Positions 17,815-25,344 of a stretch of DNA of 64,000 nucleotides are shown here, piece by piece. The notes beneath the pieces are model-generated. The model was given only the letters and a program-made list of their open reading frames with translations. It was not told the origin of the DNA and ran no database searches. This DNA comes from Bacteroides sp. (GTDB taxonomy: Bacteria > Bacteroidota > Bacteroidia > Bacteroidales > Muribaculaceae), in contig JAAVDE010000001.1 of NCBI GenBank assembly GCA_014801955.1, positions 32,838-96,837 on the forward strand, written 5' to 3'. The stretch's first letter is position 1; each line of letters opens with the position of its first letter. The translations under genes and the position numbers were made by a program.

Positions 17815-19031
17815 AGATGCAGGTCGTGGCCCATGCGCGTGCGCTTGGTGCTGAGATAACGCTTGTTATATTCATTCGGCGCCACTTCGATGGGCACCGT
17901 CTCAACGATTTCGAGTCCATAGCCCTGAAGGCCGATGCGCTTGGTCGGATTGTTGCTCATCAGCCTCATGCGGCTAACGCCGATTGCGCGCAGAATCTGG
18001 GCGCCGACCCCATAGTCGCGCTCGTCGGCTTTATGGCCCAGACAGATGTTGGCGTCGACCGTGTCCATCCCCTCTTCCTGGAGCTTGTAGGCCTTCATTT
18101 TTTCCATCAGGCCGATTCCGCGACCTTCCTGCATCAGATAAACGATTGCGCCGCGGCCCTCTTTTTCGATTGCCTGCATTGCGCGGTGGAGCTGTTCGCC
18201 GCAGTCGCAGCGCTTCGACGAGAAAATGTCGCCCGTCGCACACGACGAATGAACCCTCACCAGCGCCGGTTCGTCCGAGCCGGCCAGGTCGCCCTTAACC
18301 AGCGCAATGTGTTCCAGTCCGTTGCTCTTCTGGCGGAAAGGAATGGCGCGGAAATGGCCCCAGGCCGTGGGCAGGTCAACCTCCACGCCCTGCTCGATGA
18401 GCGACTCCGTTCGGTTGCGGTAGGCAACGAGGTCGGCGATGGAAATCAGCTTCAGGCCCCATTCGTCGGCCTTCTTGCGCAGCTCGGGCAGGCGCATCAT
18501 CGAGCCGTCGTCGGCCATGATTTCCATCAGGGCCGCAACGGGCTGCAGCCCGGCCAGGCGCGCCAGGTCAACGCCCGCCTCGGTGTGGCCCGTGCGCTGA
18601 AGAACGCCGTGGTCCTGCGCATAAAGCGGATTAATATGGCCGGGGCGACCAAAGGTCTCGGGCTTCGACTCCGGGTCGGCCAGGGCGCGGATGGTGGCGC
18701 AGCGATCCTGAATGGAAACGCCCGTTGAGCAACCCTCGAGCTTGTCAACCGTAACAGTAAACGGAGTGCCCAGAACCGAAGTGTTATCTTCCACCTGGCG
18801 GGGCAAATCCAGCTGCCGCGCGCGCGACATGGTCAGCGGTACACACAGCACTCCCCTGGCATTCTTGAGCATAAAATTAACCTGCTCGGGAGTTATCTTC
18901 TCGGCGGCCACAATCAGGTCGCCCTCATTTTCGCGGTCTTCATCGTCGACGACGATAACGAACTTACCTTGGCGGAAGTCCTCGATAGCATCTTCGATAG
19001 AATCGAGGCGGATATTTTCGGAGCTATTCAT
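17811..19031 (-). CDS. ribBA: Bifunctional 3,4-dihydroxy-2-butanone-4-phosphate synthase / GTP cyclohydrolase II
   Basis: Encodes 406 residues from the ATG at 19031; the in-frame upstream extension is not conserved and would cross the promoter. The N-terminal half is the RibB domain ([33 protein letters not shown]), which makes the four-carbon precursor from ribulose 5-phosphate. The C-terminal half is the RibA domain with the zinc cysteines in [18 protein letters not shown] and the arginine-containing [11 protein letters not shown]. Both branches of riboflavin synthesis are therefore covered by one protein. No FMN riboswitch is visible: the promoter lies only about 20 bases before the ATG. 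Confidence 0.96.
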   Translation of the reverse strand: MNSSENIRLDSIEDAIEDFRQGKFVIVVDDEDRENEGDLIVAAEKITPEQVNFMLKNARGVLCVPLTMSRARQLDLPRQVEDNTSVLGTPFTVTVDKLEGCSTGVSIQDRCATIRALADPESKPETFGRPGHINPLYAQDHGVLQRTGHTEAGVDLARLAGLQPVAALMEIMADDGSMMRLPELRKKADEWGLKLISIADLVAYRNRTESLIEQGVEVDLPTAWGHFRAIPFRQKSNGLEHIALVKGDLAGSDEPALVRVHSSCATGDIFSSKRCDCGEQLHRAMQAIEKEGRGAIVYLMQEGRGIGLMEKMKAYKLQEEGMDTVDANICLGHKADERDYGVGAQILRAIGVSRMRLMSNNPTKRIGLQGYGLEIVETVPIEVAPNEYNKRYLSTKRTRMGHDLHL

Positions 19032-19051
19032 TTCAATCAAAAAATTTTCCG

Positions 19052-19082
19052 CAAATTTACAAAAAAACCGCGAAAACCGCAA
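19052..19082 (-). promoter_or_regulatory. Promoter of ribBA
   Basis: Minus-strand TTG (19082-19080), 20 bases, then the -7 box TAAATTTG (19059-19052). The implied leader to the ATG at 19031 is very short, which rules out a riboswitch. Confidence 0.65.
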
Positions 19083-19090
19083 CCCGCCCC

Positions 19091-19125
19091 CAATTACTAA
19101 TCACTAATTCCTAATTACTAATTCC
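19091..19125. repeat. AATTAGTAATT-type AT-rich repeat, copy 2
   Basis: Same sequence type as 4811-4845 in the opposite orientation: caattactaa, tcactaattc, ctaattacta, attcc. It overlaps the 3' end of the lptG-like gene, whose last codons and stop (19104-19106) are read from the repeat. Confidence 0.6.
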
Positions 19126-20987
19126 GAAGAAGCAATTGCACCCGCCTGGCGCATCAGGCGGCGGCGGAAAGGCAGCGACAGGAGCCAAAGGCCAACTCCC
19201 GCCGGCAAAAACCATTTCAGGGCCGCGCGCAGCCGCGGCGAGTTGGCCGCAGGATGGAGAATAGCCAGATTCTCGATAATCGGCAGGGCATTCAGCTCAT
19301 CGATTACGCGCTGCGAGCGCGAGTTAGCAATGTAGGCCACGGTTTGCTCCAGCTGAGCCGAAAGCCCGGCAATCGCCTCCGACGGAATCCCGCCGTTCCA
19401 ATAGCCGAAATAGCCCCCCGAGCGCCCATATCGCTCCAAAAAAGCAGCGGCCCCGGCTGTCAGCTCGGCAATCAGCTCGGCGGCGCGCGATGATTCATAG
19501 TCCTCGATAACAACCTCCTTAACGGCCAGATGGCGGCGGTTGGTGCCGGCAATCGTGCGCAGCAGACGCATATAGCTGTCGGAAGTAAACACCGCCGAGT
19601 CTTTAACCGCCTTGTAGGTCACGAATATACCCAGCGGCAATAAAACCGCCGAGCTGACCCATATGCCTTCCCACACCGGAATCTTGCCGTCGCGCGCCAG
19701 TCGATAGCCCGTGTTATCGATAATATAATAGAAAATAAAGAGCAAAACCGAAATAACCAGCGGAGTGCCGATACCACCCTTGCGGATAATCGCACCCAGC
19801 GGCGCACCGATAAAAAAGAAAATCAAGCAGGCCAGCGACAGCGTGAACCGCCTGTTAAGCTCAATCTCATGGCGCCGCAGCGTTTCCTGCTCGTCGCCCA
19901 AATACATTGCCTGGCTCAGCCGCTCCATTCGGCGGCGGTCAATCGAATTGCGCGCCGTCTGAGCCATTTGGCGCCGCAGCGACAGCGACTGCGCCGCGCG
20001 CGCCGAATCCGGGTCGGTCAGCCTCGGGGCAATCGCCTCGGGCAACCGCTCCTCCTCTAAGATGTTGGCCGGCGTAATGCCAACGATAGGCTCGTTTGCC
20101 ATAATCGACCCGATCGACGTCGTTATCGAATCCAACCGATGATTCATCGAATCGATACTCGCCCGCAGCCGCGCAACATTCTTGCCGGCATACGTCTGAC
20201 TGATTTCGTTCTCATCGATCATCTCCATATTCATGTCGAACGCAACCGAAATATGCTTATTGCCAAACTCCTCGCGGCGGTAAAGGCGGTTTCGCTCCGT
20301 GCCGACCCCTCCCTGGCCCTCGCGCAGATTCTCAAACAGCTCGCCGCGATGCAGGTCCAAATACATATGAGTCTTGTCGGGCGCCGTGCGCAGCGTTGCG
20401 CTGTCGGCCTGAATAACTCGCGAACGCTCAAAACCCTCGCGGAAGTCATAAATCATAACCCCGTAGAGCATACCCGTTTCGCGATTCTTGCTCTCAACAT
20501 AAATATTGATATTCGGCAACTGATAATTAAACTCACCCTCAACGATGTCCAGCTCCGGAGTCTTCTGGCGAACCGACTTCAGCAGAGTCCACATCTTGGT
20601 TTGCGCAACCGGCAAAACATCATTCTGAAAAAAGAACGCCCCGACAGAAACGAAAACCATCAAAACAATCAGCGGCCTCATAACCCTAAACAGCGAAATG
20701 CCGCCCGCCTTCAGCGCCGTCAGTTCAAAACTCTCGCCCAGATTGCCGAAAGTCATCAGCGACGCCAGCAAAACCGCCAGCGGAAGAGCCATAGGAACCA
20801 TTGCCAGCGCCGCATAAAAAAACAACTCCGACAAAACGCCCATACCGACGCCCTTACCCACCAAATCCTGCAAATGCAGCCACAAAAACTGCATCAACAC
20901 GATAAACGTGCAGATAAGAAAAGTCATTGCAAACAGCGGCAAAAACTGTCGCAACATAAACTGGTCAAGTTTCTTGATTCCTAACAC
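19104..20987 (-). CDS. LptF/LptG (YjgP/YjgQ) family permease
   Basis: Inner-membrane component of the lipopolysaccharide export machine. I prefer the GTG at 20987, giving 627 residues that start MLGIKKLDQFMLRQFLPLF, because relatives begin just before IKKLD. An ATG at 21026 is the alternative. The N-terminal membrane helices, GNLGESFELTALKAGGISLFRVMRPL coupling-helix region, periplasmic jellyroll and a second membrane block (FTLSLACLIFFFIGAPLGAIIRKGG) match the family. After the last canonical helices there is an extended tail of about 150 residues with a final hydrophobic segment, longer than enterobacterial LptG. The last codons (ELVIRN) and the stop come from an AT-rich repeat. Confidence 0.88.
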   Translation of the reverse strand: MLGIKKLDQFMLRQFLPLFAMTFLICTFIVLMQFLWLHLQDLVGKGVGMGVLSELFFYAALAMVPMALPLAVLLASLMTFGNLGESFELTALKAGGISLFRVMRPLIVLMVFVSVGAFFFQNDVLPVAQTKMWTLLKSVRQKTPELDIVEGEFNYQLPNINIYVESKNRETGMLYGVMIYDFREGFERSRVIQADSATLRTAPDKTHMYLDLHRGELFENLREGQGGVGTERNRLYRREEFGNKHISVAFDMNMEMIDENEISQTYAGKNVARLRASIDSMNHRLDSITTSIGSIMANEPIVGITPANILEEERLPEAIAPRLTDPDSARAAQSLSLRRQMAQTARNSIDRRRMERLSQAMYLGDEQETLRRHEIELNRRFTLSLACLIFFFIGAPLGAIIRKGGIGTPLVISVLLFIFYYIIDNTGYRLARDGKIPVWEGIWVSSAVLLPLGIFVTYKAVKDSAVFTSDSYMRLLRTIAGTNRRHLAVKEVVIEDYESSRAAELIAELTAGAAAFLERYGRSGGYFGYWNGGIPSEAIAGLSAQLEQTVAYIANSRSQRVIDELNALPIIENLAILHPAANSPRLRAALKWFLPAGVGLWLLSLPFRRRLMRQAGAIASSELVIRN

Positions 20988-20992
20988 GCCCG

Positions 20993-21000
20993 CAAATTTA
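20993..21000 (-). promoter_or_regulatory. -7 box just upstream of the lptG-like GTG
   Basis: Minus-strand TAAATTTG ends only 5 bases before the GTG at 20987. If it is used, the transcript would start at or within a few bases of that codon. No -33 element is seen at the standard spacing. Confidence 0.4.
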
Positions 21001-21040
21001 CTAAAAAAAATCCAAACCGCCGCCATCCCCCCCTCTGGGG

Positions 21041-21061
21041 GCGACGGCGTCCCGCCGTCGG
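21041..21061. repeat. Palindromic REP-like element, copy 1
   Basis: gcgacggcgtcccgccgtcg plus one g: an 8-bp inverted repeat (cgacggcg / cgccgtcg) around a tcc loop. An identical copy lies at 21851-21871, and the two flank the mntA-hepT pair. Confidence 0.75.
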
Positions 21062-21069
21062 GTTAATAG

Positions 21070-21466
21070 CTATACGGATAGCTTTTGCATAGCTTCGAGA
21101 ATTGTTGAGTAGAGCGGCGGAATATCGTTTTTAATGGCTTCGAACACTAAATCGGCATCCAGCTCAAAGTAGCCGTGTGCAATATGGTTGCGCATCCCGA
21201 TAATTGCATGCCACGGAATCGCGGGGAACTCGTTTTCAAGAAATCCCGGTAAGACTCTGTTAATCCTGCCAATACCTTCGCCGATAGCCGTTATCAGCGT
21301 GCAATTGGCGGCAAGCATGTTGCATTCCGGTCTGTGAGAGGTAGTAGTCATCGGAGCCGGCGATATGTTTATTCCATTCCGTGAGTTGCTCAATGGTTTC
21401 AGCCACTGAGCGAAGGGTTTGGAGGGCGCGCCTAACGTCGGAGTCAGAGTATTGTGATTGCATCAT
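21070..21466 (-). pseudogene. hepT: HepT-like toxin (HEPN RNase), frameshifted
   Basis: The HEPN toxin partner of the MntA antitoxin. The first part reads MMQSQYSDSDVRRALQTLRS to DDYYLSQTGMQ in one frame; the rest continues in another frame as MLAANCTLITAIGEGIGRIN and includes the HEPN RNase motif RxxxxH, seen as MRNHIAHGYFELD. The two parts join near 21319, where an extra base (or a missing pair) breaks the frame. Both halves are well conserved, so the break is recent or a sequencing error. The start overlaps the mntA 3' end by 23 bp, the usual arrangement. Confidence 0.8.
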
Positions 21467-21737
21467 GCGAGAGTTGTTCCTGGAATTGAGGAGAAAGATG
21501 AGAGTGGCGGCGAAGCAGGTCAACGGAGGAATGGAGAATCTGTTCCAAAAACTCCTTCAATGCCGCCATAAGGAAAATTTTCGGAGGCATATCAACAAGA
21601 ATGTCAACGTCGCTATTGTCGCGACTGTCGCCACGCGCAACCGACCCGAACAGACAGAGCCCCGTAACTCCAAACTCTTTTTGAATAGTCGGAAGGTTAT
21701 CTCTGATAACTTTTATATATTCTTGATTGGAATACAT
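21444..21737 (-). CDS. mntA: MntA-type minimal nucleotidyltransferase antitoxin
   Basis: A 97-residue protein from the ATG at 21737. It carries the nucleotidyltransferase signature GSVARGDSRDNSDVDILVD (the GSxxRGDxxxxSDxDxxV motif with both catalytic aspartates). In studied systems MntA adds AMP to the HepT HEPN toxin and inactivates it. It overlaps the downstream hepT remnant and has its own promoter at 21766-21796. It appears intact, whereas its toxin is broken. Confidence 0.88.
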   Translation of the reverse strand: MYSNQEYIKVIRDNLPTIQKEFGVTGLCLFGSVARGDSRDNSDVDILVDMPPKIFLMAALKEFLEQILHSSVDLLRRHSHLSPQFQEQLSHDAITIL

Positions 21738-21765
21738 TGTCAATGCTTTACACAGGTTAACAGTG

Positions 21766-21796
21766 CAAAGTTACAGATTTTGTCAGGAAATGCAAA
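21766..21796 (-). promoter_or_regulatory. Promoter of mntA-hepT
   Basis: Minus-strand TTTG (21796-21793), 19 bases, then TAACTTTG (21773-21766), about 29 bases before the mntA ATG. Confidence 0.6.
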
Positions 21797-21850
21797 ATGT
21801 TTGGGAGCTATTTTCCGCAACTTCTGCAAAATGTCGGCAAAAACCTGGGA

Positions 21851-21871
21851 GCGACGGCGTCCCGCCGTCGG
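21851..21871. repeat. Palindromic REP-like element, copy 2
   Basis: Identical over 21 bases to 21041-21061, with the same 8-bp arms and tcc loop. It lies between the mntA promoter and the end of the UDG-like gene. Confidence 0.75.
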
Positions 21872-21890
21872 CATCCACGACGCGAAGCGC

Positions 21891-23045
21891 CTACCTCAGC
21901 AGGCTATGAATGAGCTCTGTCTGATTGCTGTTCCAGTTGTGGAGCAGCTCGATGGTGTTGCCGTCGGTGGTGGCAATGAGGCGGTTCCGGGCAATGATGC
22001 TGTCAAACACGTCGCCGAGGATTCTGCTCCATATCGGTCGCAGGCGCTCCGAGGGCAGGAGAAAGACAACCTTAGGTTTATTGTTAACTATATAGCGCAT
22101 GAGCTGGCGCAGAAAATAGTGCGACGGCAATAACCCCGGCTCCAGAGGCCCTATGTTGAGCGCCGTGTAGGGATTGGCATTGATAACGGCCGTTGCGTCA
22201 TAGACCTTCCTGCGGGGAAGAGCCATGAAATCAGCTAATTGCCCAATCCGTTCGAGCCAAAAACGATAGGTCGGGGAATTATAGAGTAGCCTGCGGTCGG
22301 TACTATCATAGAGGAGAAAGTCACAAAATTCGCCGCCTTCGAGCTGCAGCCAGCGGTCAACGGTTACTTGAACAGATTCGCATAATCCCGCTCTTTCGGA
22401 GAGCAACAGATTCTGCTTGCGGCTTAAATCATCACTGTAGCGCGCCTCGCTGCCCAAGACTATTATCTTAGCCTGAATGGGATTACCATACCACGGCTCG
22501 GGATAAACATAAGAGATATACCCCTTTCGATGGCTAACGTTGTTGAGATTATAGTTGAGGATAATCTCGTCGTCGCCCGGAAACATAATCCAATGACCGT
22601 ATGAATACATCTGATAAGGCTGCCGTTCCTGCTCGAGAGCCTTGGGCCAGCCGTTCATTGCGCAGACCTCGCTTAATGAGATCTGCGAAGCGCTCTCGGC
22701 GAGATATGCCTTTCGCGAATCGTCAGCCGGAAGCCGATAAACCTTCATCAAATCATCGATCAGCATCTTAGCTTCGGTCTCCAGAGAATTGTTCCCCCGC
22801 CCTACGAAATAATTTACCGAAGGCTTGTGGTTTAATTCTTCGAGCATCCCATAGATAGCCGCGCGAATATCAAGCTCCGAAACGTAGGGATAGTTATCCA
22901 GAATATAGCGAACATCCTCCATGATGTCATGACCATGCCAGGTGGCATAGGCAATGTCGAGCAATTTGCGGCGAACGGGGTATCTTTGACATTCCGTGCA
23001 GCCGCTGTCGAAATAAGTCCGCGGCGTATAATATAATTCAGCCAT
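21891..23045 (-). CDS. Uncharacterised protein with a degenerate uracil-DNA-glycosylase-like domain
   Basis: A 384-residue protein. Residues 1-60 hold a CxxC pair (Cys16, Cys19). From about 178 onward the pattern resembles UDG-superfamily proteins: YPEPWYGNPIQAKIIVLG (residues 181-198), then ANPYTALNIGPLEPGLLPS and KPKVVFLLPSERLRPIW. However, the usual LNPGY loop after VLG is replaced by SEARYSDD and the ELFPYHS-type motif by INANPYTA, so glycosylase activity is doubtful. It follows the WYL regulator by 7 bp and is surely cotranscribed with it. Fold similarity is inferred from motif order; no function is known to me. Confidence 0.6.
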   Translation of the reverse strand: MAELYYTPRTYFDSGCTECQRYPVRRKLLDIAYATWHGHDIMEDVRYILDNYPYVSELDIRAAIYGMLEELNHKPSVNYFVGRGNNSLETEAKMLIDDLMKVYRLPADDSRKAYLAESASQISLSEVCAMNGWPKALEQERQPYQMYSYGHWIMFPGDDEIILNYNLNNVSHRKGYISYVYPEPWYGNPIQAKIIVLGSEARYSDDLSRKQNLLLSERAGLCESVQVTVDRWLQLEGGEFCDFLLYDSTDRRLLYNSPTYRFWLERIGQLADFMALPRRKVYDATAVINANPYTALNIGPLEPGLLPSHYFLRQLMRYIVNNKPKVVFLLPSERLRPIWSRILGDVFDSIIARNRLIATTDGNTIELLHNWNSNQTELIHSLLR

Positions 23046-23052
23046 AAAAAAT

Positions 23053-23958
23053 TCAGGAGTTATATAAATTTGACATTTCCGTGATTTTAGAAGCCATGAG
23101 GTCGCGGAGCGATTGCGGCGCCACTACCTCTACCCGGGGCCCGTGGGAGAGCAATTCCATTATGAAATCATAAGTTGGAGCGAGCCGCAGACGAAAAGTA
23201 ACTGCCTGCGCTGACTCCGACACTACGCGCTGCGAATGGTGGAGCGGAAGCGACAGAAAATAGTTCGCCTGTTCGCGCTCGACCTTCAATATAATTTCCT
23301 CGGCCTTGGCCGACTCGTCGCGTATAATGCCGAACGAATCCGCAAACAGTTCCTCGACCTCGAGCCCCGACGGCCCTGTTATCTCCCCTTTTGCAATAGA
23401 GAGAACCCGGTCGAGCGGAAAACTATATGCCGCCCCGCTCTCAAGCTCGCCGACAATATACCAGCGGTTGCGAAACTGCTTGATAGCAACCGGCTTGATG
23501 CAATATTCGCGTTCGCGCAACGGGTCGTAATTATGGCGATAGCGCAGCCGCAGCTCGCGGCCCTCATCAATTGCGTCGACCGCAGTGAAAAGCTTCGACG
23601 TATCTCCGCCCTCCTTCTGCTCGGGAATGATATGGCGGTGCATCTTCGGATTCGACTTAACGCGGTTAAAAATCAATGCGCCGTTAAGCAAATCGCGGGT
23701 AGCCCGGGCCAGGTCCGGGCGTGCCGACAGAGAATAAGTATTAGTCGCGCGGTCGCAGTCGATATTGATGTTAAACAAGTCCTCAACATCCTTGCGATGA
23801 TTCTCAAAAGTCTTGTGCGACAAAGGCTCGCCGTCGGGATTCAGACTATAATTACCCGCCCAGCTATCCGAAATCTGCCTGAAAGTAACCGGCCCCTTAG
23901 AGGCGACCTCGCCGTAGAGCCACAAAAGTCGCGCAAAGCGATAACCCTGATTATTCAT
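23053..23958 (-). CDS. WYL-domain transcriptional regulator
   Basis: A 301-residue cytoplasmic regulator. Residues 1-80 form a winged helix-type DNA-binding region (FRQISDSWAGNYSLNPDGEP, then HKTFENHRKDVEDLF). Residues about 125-215 form the WYL domain with the name motif as WYI (166-168, FRNRWYIVGEL) and KPVAIKQF. A C-terminal extension (about 215-301, HHSQRVVSESAQAVTFRLRL, then VEVVAPQSLRDLMASKI) matches the WCX region. WYL regulators sense nucleic-acid ligands and often control defence or DNA-repair loci. Here it leads a two-gene operon with the UDG-like gene and lies just downstream of a GIY-YIG nuclease gene. Confidence 0.88.
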   Translation of the reverse strand: MNNQGYRFARLLWLYGEVASKGPVTFRQISDSWAGNYSLNPDGEPLSHKTFENHRKDVEDLFNINIDCDRATNTYSLSARPDLARATRDLLNGALIFNRVKSNPKMHRHIIPEQKEGGDTSKLFTAVDAIDEGRELRLRYRHNYDPLREREYCIKPVAIKQFRNRWYIVGELESGAAYSFPLDRVLSIAKGEITGPSGLEVEELFADSFGIIRDESAKAEEIILKVEREQANYFLSLPLHHSQRVVSESAQAVTFRLRLAPTYDFIMELLSHGPRVEVVAPQSLRDLMASKITEMSNLYNS

Positions 23959-23989
23959 AAACTACAAATATAACTTAAAATTCACACCG

Positions 23990-24020
23990 CAAAGTTACCG
24001 ATACCTTTCGCCAAAACAAA
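23990..24020 (-). promoter_or_regulatory. Promoter of the WYL/UDG-like operon
   Basis: Minus-strand TTTG (24020-24017), 19 bases, then TAACTTTG (23997-23990), 32 bases before the WYL ATG. It lies in the short gap after the GIY-YIG gene, so the operon can be expressed independently of it. Confidence 0.6.
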
Positions 24021-24051
24021 GCGAAATCCCCCAAAAACATCCCGAATATTG

Positions 24052-24978
24052 TTAGTTTTCGTTATAGCCGGTAGCCTTATGGCGCGAAACGAGTTTCTGT
24101 TTATGCAGATTCTCCCTGTCAACCGCCTGGTCTGCCGTGATGTTCAGCGGAAGTACCTCAAGAATCGACCACTGAAAGTGCTTTCGGCCATAGTCGGCAT
24201 CCTGTTTCATCGCCTCCATCAGCGCCTTATTGTTACCATGCCCGTTGGTGTTGACATATGCTTCCCAGCGGCCCCAAACGCCCTGTTCGCCGTAGGTGCT
24301 GCCAACATAGTGCTTTCCGCTCTTCAGGTCGGAAATAACGTAAATGCAATTAATGGCGCGCAGAGCGGTTTGCCAGGGATTATCGAGCGGAGAGTTAATA
24401 ACGGCCTCCAACTGGCTGAACGAAAGAATAGTATCGGCATACGAAGTGAACCGGGGAACCCCATTGCCATCCTCAAAACCCTCGTCGATGCGTATCACCG
24501 GCTTAAACTGATTCTCATAGTCCTGACACCAGCTGACGGTCGACCTGCCCCAATCGATTACTATTCGGTGAGTCAACGGCTCGAAAGCGTCAACAACATC
24601 CATGTCACACACGATTTCATCAGCATGATGCGGACTCTGCACCTTGTTTCCGACCTTATAAACGCCAACAAACCGGGCCGTAGTTCCCGGCTCGCCGATA
24701 AAGGCAACCATATAATCAACATTTTCGAAACGCTTGCGACTCTGCTCCTTCTGATACTTCAGAAAAGTTTCCTTTTGATAACGATAAATGTTATAGAGCG
24801 TTCCGCGCACCTCTTCGCCATCTACCATCTTGACTTTCCGGTTATCGGCGTGGCGCACCAGGCGAACAGTCTTTGCGGCGTCGAAATCCGCATCGCGGCC
24901 CCGCAGCAGCTCCTGAATAGTAACTATTGCGCCGGAATCATGCTTGAAAGCATCAATTTTACTTTGATCGATTGTCAT
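24052..24978 (-). CDS. GIY-YIG nuclease-domain protein
   Basis: A 308-residue protein from the ATG at 24978. The N-terminal about 200 residues are an uncharacterised domain (AFIGEPGTTARFVGVYKVG; ADEIVCDMDVVDAFEPLTHR). The C-terminal domain is GIY-YIG: CIYVISD (211-217), KHYVGSTYG (222-230), the catalytic-type Arg237 in GVWGRW, HGNN, and Glu289 in VDRENL. All key residues are present, so nuclease activity is plausible. Similar stand-alone proteins occur in restriction-like and mobile contexts. It has a roughly 220-base structured leader. Together with the WYL and UDG-like genes it may form a defence or repair cassette; that is inference. Confidence 0.8.
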   Translation of the reverse strand: MTIDQSKIDAFKHDSGAIVTIQELLRGRDADFDAAKTVRLVRHADNRKVKMVDGEEVRGTLYNIYRYQKETFLKYQKEQSRKRFENVDYMVAFIGEPGTTARFVGVYKVGNKVQSPHHADEIVCDMDVVDAFEPLTHRIVIDWGRSTVSWCQDYENQFKPVIRIDEGFEDGNGVPRFTSYADTILSFSQLEAVINSPLDNPWQTALRAINCIYVISDLKSGKHYVGSTYGEQGVWGRWEAYVNTNGHGNNKALMEAMKQDADYGRKHFQWSILEVLPLNITADQAVDRENLHKQKLVSRHKATGYNEN

Positions 24979-25030
24979 AACTTTTAGTGGGGGGAATATA
25001 AATTGAGATAATATTGTGGTTAGCAGGAAT

Positions 25031-25102
25031 ATAAAAAGGGCCGCTCTCCGTGCAACTCGAAGGCATCGCCAAACGCCTGTACCAACGCACAGAGAGCAGC
25101 CC
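25031..25102 (-). terminator. Terminator/attenuator hairpin in the GIY-YIG leader
   Basis: On the minus strand a 16-base arm (25102-25087, GGGCTGCTCTCTGTGC) pairs with GCACGGAGAGCGGCCC (25053-25038) with only two mismatches across a 33-base loop, followed directly by TTTTT. It lies 60 bases before the GIY-YIG ATG with no gene in between upstream, so it would act on that gene's own leader. Confidence 0.65.
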
Positions 25103-25200
25103 ATATAAGATGAGCTGTTCTGCTGCGCCTCGTTGGTTCTGATGAATTGGCGATTTATCGAGTAAGAGGCACTTTCTCTTCAAAAAATTGTCACTCTTGA
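25033..25200 (-). ncRNA. Structured leader RNA with two mutually exclusive folds
   Basis: The transcript from the -7 box at 25206-25213 would contain, besides the terminator-like hairpin at 25038-25102, a long rod-like alternative. The paired segments (plus-strand positions) are 25050-25053 with 25169-25172 (gtgc/gcac), 25055-25060 with 25158-25163 (actcga/tcgagt), 25065-25072 with 25147-25154 (atcgccaa/ttggcgat), 25081-25087 with 25131-25137 (accaacg/cgttggt) and 25096-25100 with 25122-25126 (gcagc/gctgc). All are perfect and correctly nested. The innermost stem and 25050-25053 use bases of the terminator arms, so the folds exclude each other. I do not recognise the class. Confidence 0.55.
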
Positions 25201-25205
25201 CCTTG

Positions 25206-25213
25206 CAAATTTA
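25206..25213 (-). promoter_or_regulatory. -7 box of the GIY-YIG leader transcript
   Basis: Minus-strand TAAATTTG. The predicted start near 25200 gives a leader of about 220 bases. No TTG is seen at 19-20 bases upstream. Confidence 0.5.
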
Positions 25214-25344
25214 CACATTTTATTTTGATTTACGCCCATTACGCAAATTTTTATGGATTACGAGTGCAAAATTAGCCCATCCATTCGCCAAAAGTCAGCG
25301 AAACCACCCCGAAAAAACTCCCCCGCCCAATCATCTACCTCCCC

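Noticed and set aside
19032-19090. FMN riboswitch upstream of ribBA
   Set aside because: The promoter leaves a leader of about 20 bases and no RFN-element core sequence is present.
24959-25183. Possible leader peptide frame in the GIY-YIG leader
   Set aside because: It needs a TTG start, lacks a ribosome-binding site and has no codon run typical of attenuation; the RNA structure explains the region better.
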